Shown: in pieces, positions 6,078 to 7,547 of the stretch
Layout of the letters: every line of letters starts with the position of its first letter
Numbering within the stretch: position 1 is the stretch's first letter
DNA from: an archaeon
Lineage (GTDB): Archaea > Nanobdellota > Nanobdellia > SCGC-AAA011-G17 > GW2011-AR17
NCBI GenBank assembly: GCA_023245975.1
Contig: JAHFJF010000042.1
Coordinates: 1 to 7,547, forward strand
DNA length: 7,547 bases
Direction: 5' to 3'
Notes under the pieces: generated by a model
What the model was told of the DNA's origin: nothing
Database searches by the model: none
Seen by the model: only the letters and a program-made list of their open reading frames with translations
Translations under genes and position numbers: made by a program

Positions 6078-7547
6078 TTTACTTCATAAAGGACAAGATA
6101 GCATTCTTTTGCATTTTTGATTGTAAGGAATTTCGAAAGGAATTCTTTTATCTTCTCAAAATCAATGCGTTTTTCTATTTTCTGTTCGTATTCTGTCCTT
6201 GCATACTCAATTTTTTCATAACAGGCATCCTCTTGCAGAGATGATAATATTTTGATTGTATCATTGATTTTATATTTGTCATTGTCTTTTATCAGGTATC
6301 CTTTTTTTGCAAGTACGCTAACAAGGTCGTATAATTCTGAGAATTGCATTCCAGATTTAGCAAATAGTTCTGATGGCTTGAATTCTTTTAGTTTAGTTGC
6401 AACTTGCAGTATCTTAGTTTGCTGTGCTGATGTGTCTGGAAGGTTTAGCTTCGACAATTCTAGGCCGTCTCCAGTTTCTATGTTTGTTATTATCTTTCCA
6501 TTTGCCATATCTATCAGAATGTTGAATTCTTTACCATCCTGTGCACACATCAGCATTGTGCAAGGCAGCAGTAATTCCTTGATTTTTATTGGCTTTTCAG
6601 ACATCAGCCTCAAGTCTTTCTGTGAGACTTTCTGCTTGATTATTGGCAATAGTTCTCCCTTTTCCTTGAATTCTGTTGATTGCTCCTTGAAATCTTTTTC
6701 ATCGGTTTCATCTGAGGAGAATATTCTTACCGCTTCACCCCCATGCTTGCTCCTTCGCGGCTTTACATTTACGAACAACGGCAAGTCTACTAATCCGGTA
6801 ACCATCGCAGTTCCGATTGGGATGTTTTTGATCTCTTTTTCAGTTTCAGCAGTTATTCCCTCAATAGAGCCTGCCACAGCTCTTGTATCGTTTGGATTTG
6901 TTAGTTTCATTATTATTTGTGTGCCGGCCTGTGAAATAACGCTTTTCTCTAATCTTGCAGGCCTTTGAGTTATTATTCCAAGCCCTAACCCGAATTTTCT
7001 TCCTTCAGCGGCTATCTGCCTGATAATTGGCGAGCTTTTTGATTCTCCATAGCTTCTTTCGGGGCAGAAATTCTGTGCTTCTTCTATTACAAGAAAGAAT
7101 GGTGGTATGTTGCCTTTTTTTCTCTCAGCAAATAAATCCATCAATAATTTGTATGCCACTACTTCCTGGACTTCTGGCGGCACCCCCCTTAAATTTATTA
7201 TAGAAGCTTTTCCAGGCTGGACTAATTCTCCCATCATTGTAAAGTTGTCTGAAAAGAGATTTAACTTCTTCACATATTCTAAGATATTAACCAATGTCCA
7301 TTTTGCGCTGCTGTCTTCAAGCATGTGCATCTCTGTAATTAATTCGTCAAAGCCGGCATTTTCTCCTAAATTCTTCAAAGCAGAATATAATGCTCCTAAT
7401 TGTGAATTTGATAATTTCGCTGGCAATAGGTGTATAATCTCAGTTGAGGTCATGTTTCTATTGCTTAGCTTTAATGGTTTGGCTTCTTGATTGTTTTCTA
7501 TGTCTGGAGAAAATTCTTGTATCATAGATGAATATCCTTTTGGTTTA
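6074..7547 (-). CDS. HerA/FtsK-family ATPase, C-terminal part (5' end outside window)
   Basis: The frame is open to the right edge. The ATG at 7525 is internal, because codons for KPKGYSS precede it and the Walker A segment expected of the family is missing, so the true start lies beyond 7547. Numbered from that Met, Walker B is FFLVIEEAQNF (143-153). The HerA hallmark follows: IIRQIAAEGRKFGLGLGIITQRPARL (167-192), with the conserved Arg/Lys around 176 as the likely trans arginine finger and Q187 as sensor, and then TNPNDTRAV. Family members are hexameric DNA translocases, often paired with NurA in end resection; no nurA is visible here. Residues 255-483 are an extension beyond the motor core: a charged linker, a domain around 310-350 (KELLLPCTMLMCAQDGKEFN) and a winged-helix-like region about 365-420, ending in helices. 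The extra domains make this a HerA-like protein of unproven role rather than a certain HerA. Confidence 0.85.
   Translation of the reverse strand, partial: KPKGYSSMIQEFSPDIENNQEAKPLKLSNRNMTSTEIIHLLPAKLSNSQLGALYSALKNLGENAGFDELITEMHMLEDSSAKWTLVNILEYVKKLNLFSDNFTMMGELVQPGKASIINLRGVPPEVQEVVAYKLLMDLFAERKKGNIPPFFLVIEEAQNFCPERSYGESKSSPIIRQIAAEGRKFGLGLGIITQRPARLEKSVISQAGTQIIMKLTNPNDTRAVAGSIEGITAETEKEIKNIPIGTAMVTGLVDLPLFVNVKPRRSKHGGEAVRIFSSDETDEKDFKEQSTEFKEKGELLPIIKQKVSQKDLRLMSEKPIKIKELLLPCTMLMCAQDGKEFNILIDMANGKIITNIETGDGLELSKLNLPDTSAQQTKILQVATKLKEFKPSELFAKSGMQFSELYDLVSVLAKKGYLIKDNDKYKINDTIKILSSLQEDACYEKIEYARTEYEQKIEKRIDFEKIKEFLSKFLTIKNAKECYLVLYEVN

Noticed and set aside
6252..6968. Plus-strand open frame of 238 codons
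   Set aside because: It lies wholly opposite the HerA-like gene, whose Walker B and arginine-finger motifs show the true coding strand. The translation is Ser/Phe-rich without a motif.

Overview
The window reads as archaeal, GC-poor DNA. It carries a HerA-type ATPase fragment, an Asn-rich NosD-like beta-helix surface protein with about 70 N-glycosylation sequons, an AAA ATPase fused to a winged helix, GAGGT/GGTG ribosome-binding sites and AT-rich TATA-like boxes upstream of genes. The style of the surface proteins and of the HerA C-terminal extension suggests an uncultivated, possibly DPANN-type lineage. That placement is an impression, because no rRNA or universal marker gene is present.

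Layout, left to right. Positions 1-688 (minus strand) hold the 5' part of a secreted or membrane-anchored surface protein whose 3' end lies outside the window. Positions 768-4592 (minus) hold a 1274-residue surface protein: signal peptide, long parallel beta-helix with a 23-residue period, two Cys-paired Ig-like domains, polyglycine/proline hinge, one membrane span and a helical cytoplasmic tail. Positions 4679-5632 (minus) hold an AAA ATPase with a C-terminal winged helix. A 169-bp divergent intergenic region with promoter-like boxes on both strands separates it from acylphosphatase (5802-6077, plus). Positions 6074-7547 (minus) hold the C-terminal two thirds or so of a HerA/FtsK-family ATPase whose Walker A part lies beyond the right edge. 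Its stop codon overlaps that of acylphosphatase in a shared TTAA.

The three left-hand genes run in the same direction with gaps of 79-86 bp and may form one transcription unit (ATPase, then the two surface proteins), although each surface gene may also have its own promoter. The most interesting signal is a shared 5' cassette of about 200 bp in front of and inside both surface-protein genes. Its untranslated or leader part is almost identical between the copies, while the signal-peptide coding part has diverged, largely at synonymous sites. One copy has lost the obvious ATG, and the copies differ by an in-frame 9-nt indel. This points to a TTG start and a conserved leader element. No mobile element, CRISPR array, tRNA or rRNA was seen.
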